Program-made: the position numbers and the translations under genes
The notes under the pieces: generated by a model
Databases searched by the model: none
What the model saw: the letters and a program-made list of their open reading frames with translations, nothing else
What the model was told of the DNA's origin: nothing
Assembly (NCBI RefSeq): GCF_017312365.1
Contig: NZ_BLJI01000004.1
Location: 124,001-188,000, forward strand
DNA length: 64,000 bases
Origin: Chroococcus sp. FPU101
Lineage (GTDB): Bacteria; Cyanobacteriota; Cyanobacteriia; Cyanobacteriales; Microcystaceae
Reading direction: 5' to 3'
In this document: piece by piece, positions 63,830 through 64,000 of the stretch
How positions within the stretch are numbered: position 1 is the first letter of the stretch
Layout: the number at the start of each line of letters is the position of its first letter

Positions 63830-64000
63830 TTATTGATACAATCCTTGAATCCATTCCCATTCTTTTGTTAAACCTTCCTCTAGAGAAACTTGAGGATTAA
63901 ACCCAATTAATTGTTTAGCTTTAGTCGTATCTGCACCCGTATGACGTGCATCACCCATCGCTTGCTCTTGATGATCTCTTGTAATCGGATAACCGACAAT
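63830..64000 (-). CDS. C-terminal end of an NAD-dependent epimerase (partial)
   Basis: A minus-strand reading frame enters from the window edge and ends at TAA (63830-63832). The 56 residues include ITRDHQEQAMGDARHTGADT and TKAKQLIGFNPQVSLEEGL, then WEWIQ. This is the C-terminal portion of NAD-dependent epimerase/dehydratase proteins of the UDP-glucuronate 4-epimerase type. The Rossmann domain is outside the window. Confidence 0.8.
   Translation of the reverse strand: MVGYPITRDHQEQAMGDARHTGADTTKAKQLIGFNPQVSLEEGLTKEWEWIQGLYQ

Overview
The window is chromosomal DNA from a cyanobacterium. It encodes phycobilisome and photosystem II proteins (ApcE; RubA, Ycf48 and PsbE/F/L/J), the chloroplast-type proteins Ycf23 and Ycf48, LL-diaminopimelate aminotransferase, a PEP-CTERM protein and the NtcB/CnaT pair. 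HIP1 octamers (GCGATCGC) recur throughout, and the base composition looks AT-rich. I cannot name the species; a low-GC unicellular (chroococcalean) lineage would fit. I see no prophage, insertion sequence or CRISPR array.

Layout. 0.1-8 kb: FAD monooxygenase, prs, bioD (with a perfect CRP-type palindrome upstream), a 56-residue small protein, ycf23, a PEP-CTERM protein, ruvB, a frameshifted hisF and tRNA-Ala. 8-12.4 kb: cupin and ABM-domain proteins, then the minus-strand block rubA-ycf48-psbEFLJ, an RNA methyltransferase and tRNA-Leu. 12.5-23.5 kb: murA, def, a ROK kinase, apcE, a frameshifted Uma2 gene, a methyltransferase, ftsY and get3d. 23.6-34.9 kb: small metabolic and accessory genes, including pyrophosphatase, glutathione peroxidase, a lipoate ligase-like protein, a secreted serpin, and a lipid kinase and PAP2 phosphatase with overlapping 3' ends. 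35-38.1 kb: the fatty-acid/phospholipid operon plsX-fabH-fabD. 38.2-46.3 kb: a PBP4-type peptidase, a PMT-type glycosyltransferase, a cytochrome b/molybdopterin oxidoreductase pair facing an exported MsrA, then glmU and murD. 46.4-54.6 kb: a large repeat-bearing 5'-nucleotidase, an aminotransferase, a serine acetyltransferase-like protein and a three-gene operon of two related substrate-binding proteins (one fused to vWA) around a membrane coiled-coil protein. 54.8-64 kb: a small MshEN-like protein, the ntcB-cnaT operon with a textbook NtcA promoter, a solute-binding protein, cobI, dapL, a DnaJ-TPR membrane protein, mobA and the end of an NAD-dependent epimerase gene cut by the window edge.

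How the genes fit together. Several serve the cell envelope (murA, glmU, murD, dapL, the PBP4-type peptidase, plsX/fabH/fabD). Another set serves photosynthesis (apcE, psbEFLJ, rubA, ycf48). Nitrogen control appears in ntcB-cnaT.

The least explained items are the vWA/substrate-binding operon, the serpin, the repeat-bearing nucleotidase without a signal peptide, the cytochrome b-Mo enzyme-MsrA neighbourhood, and at least three families of short intergenic palindromes, one of which has become the C-terminus of CobI. Two genes (hisF and a Uma2 gene) carry single frameshifts that could be real or could be assembly errors.
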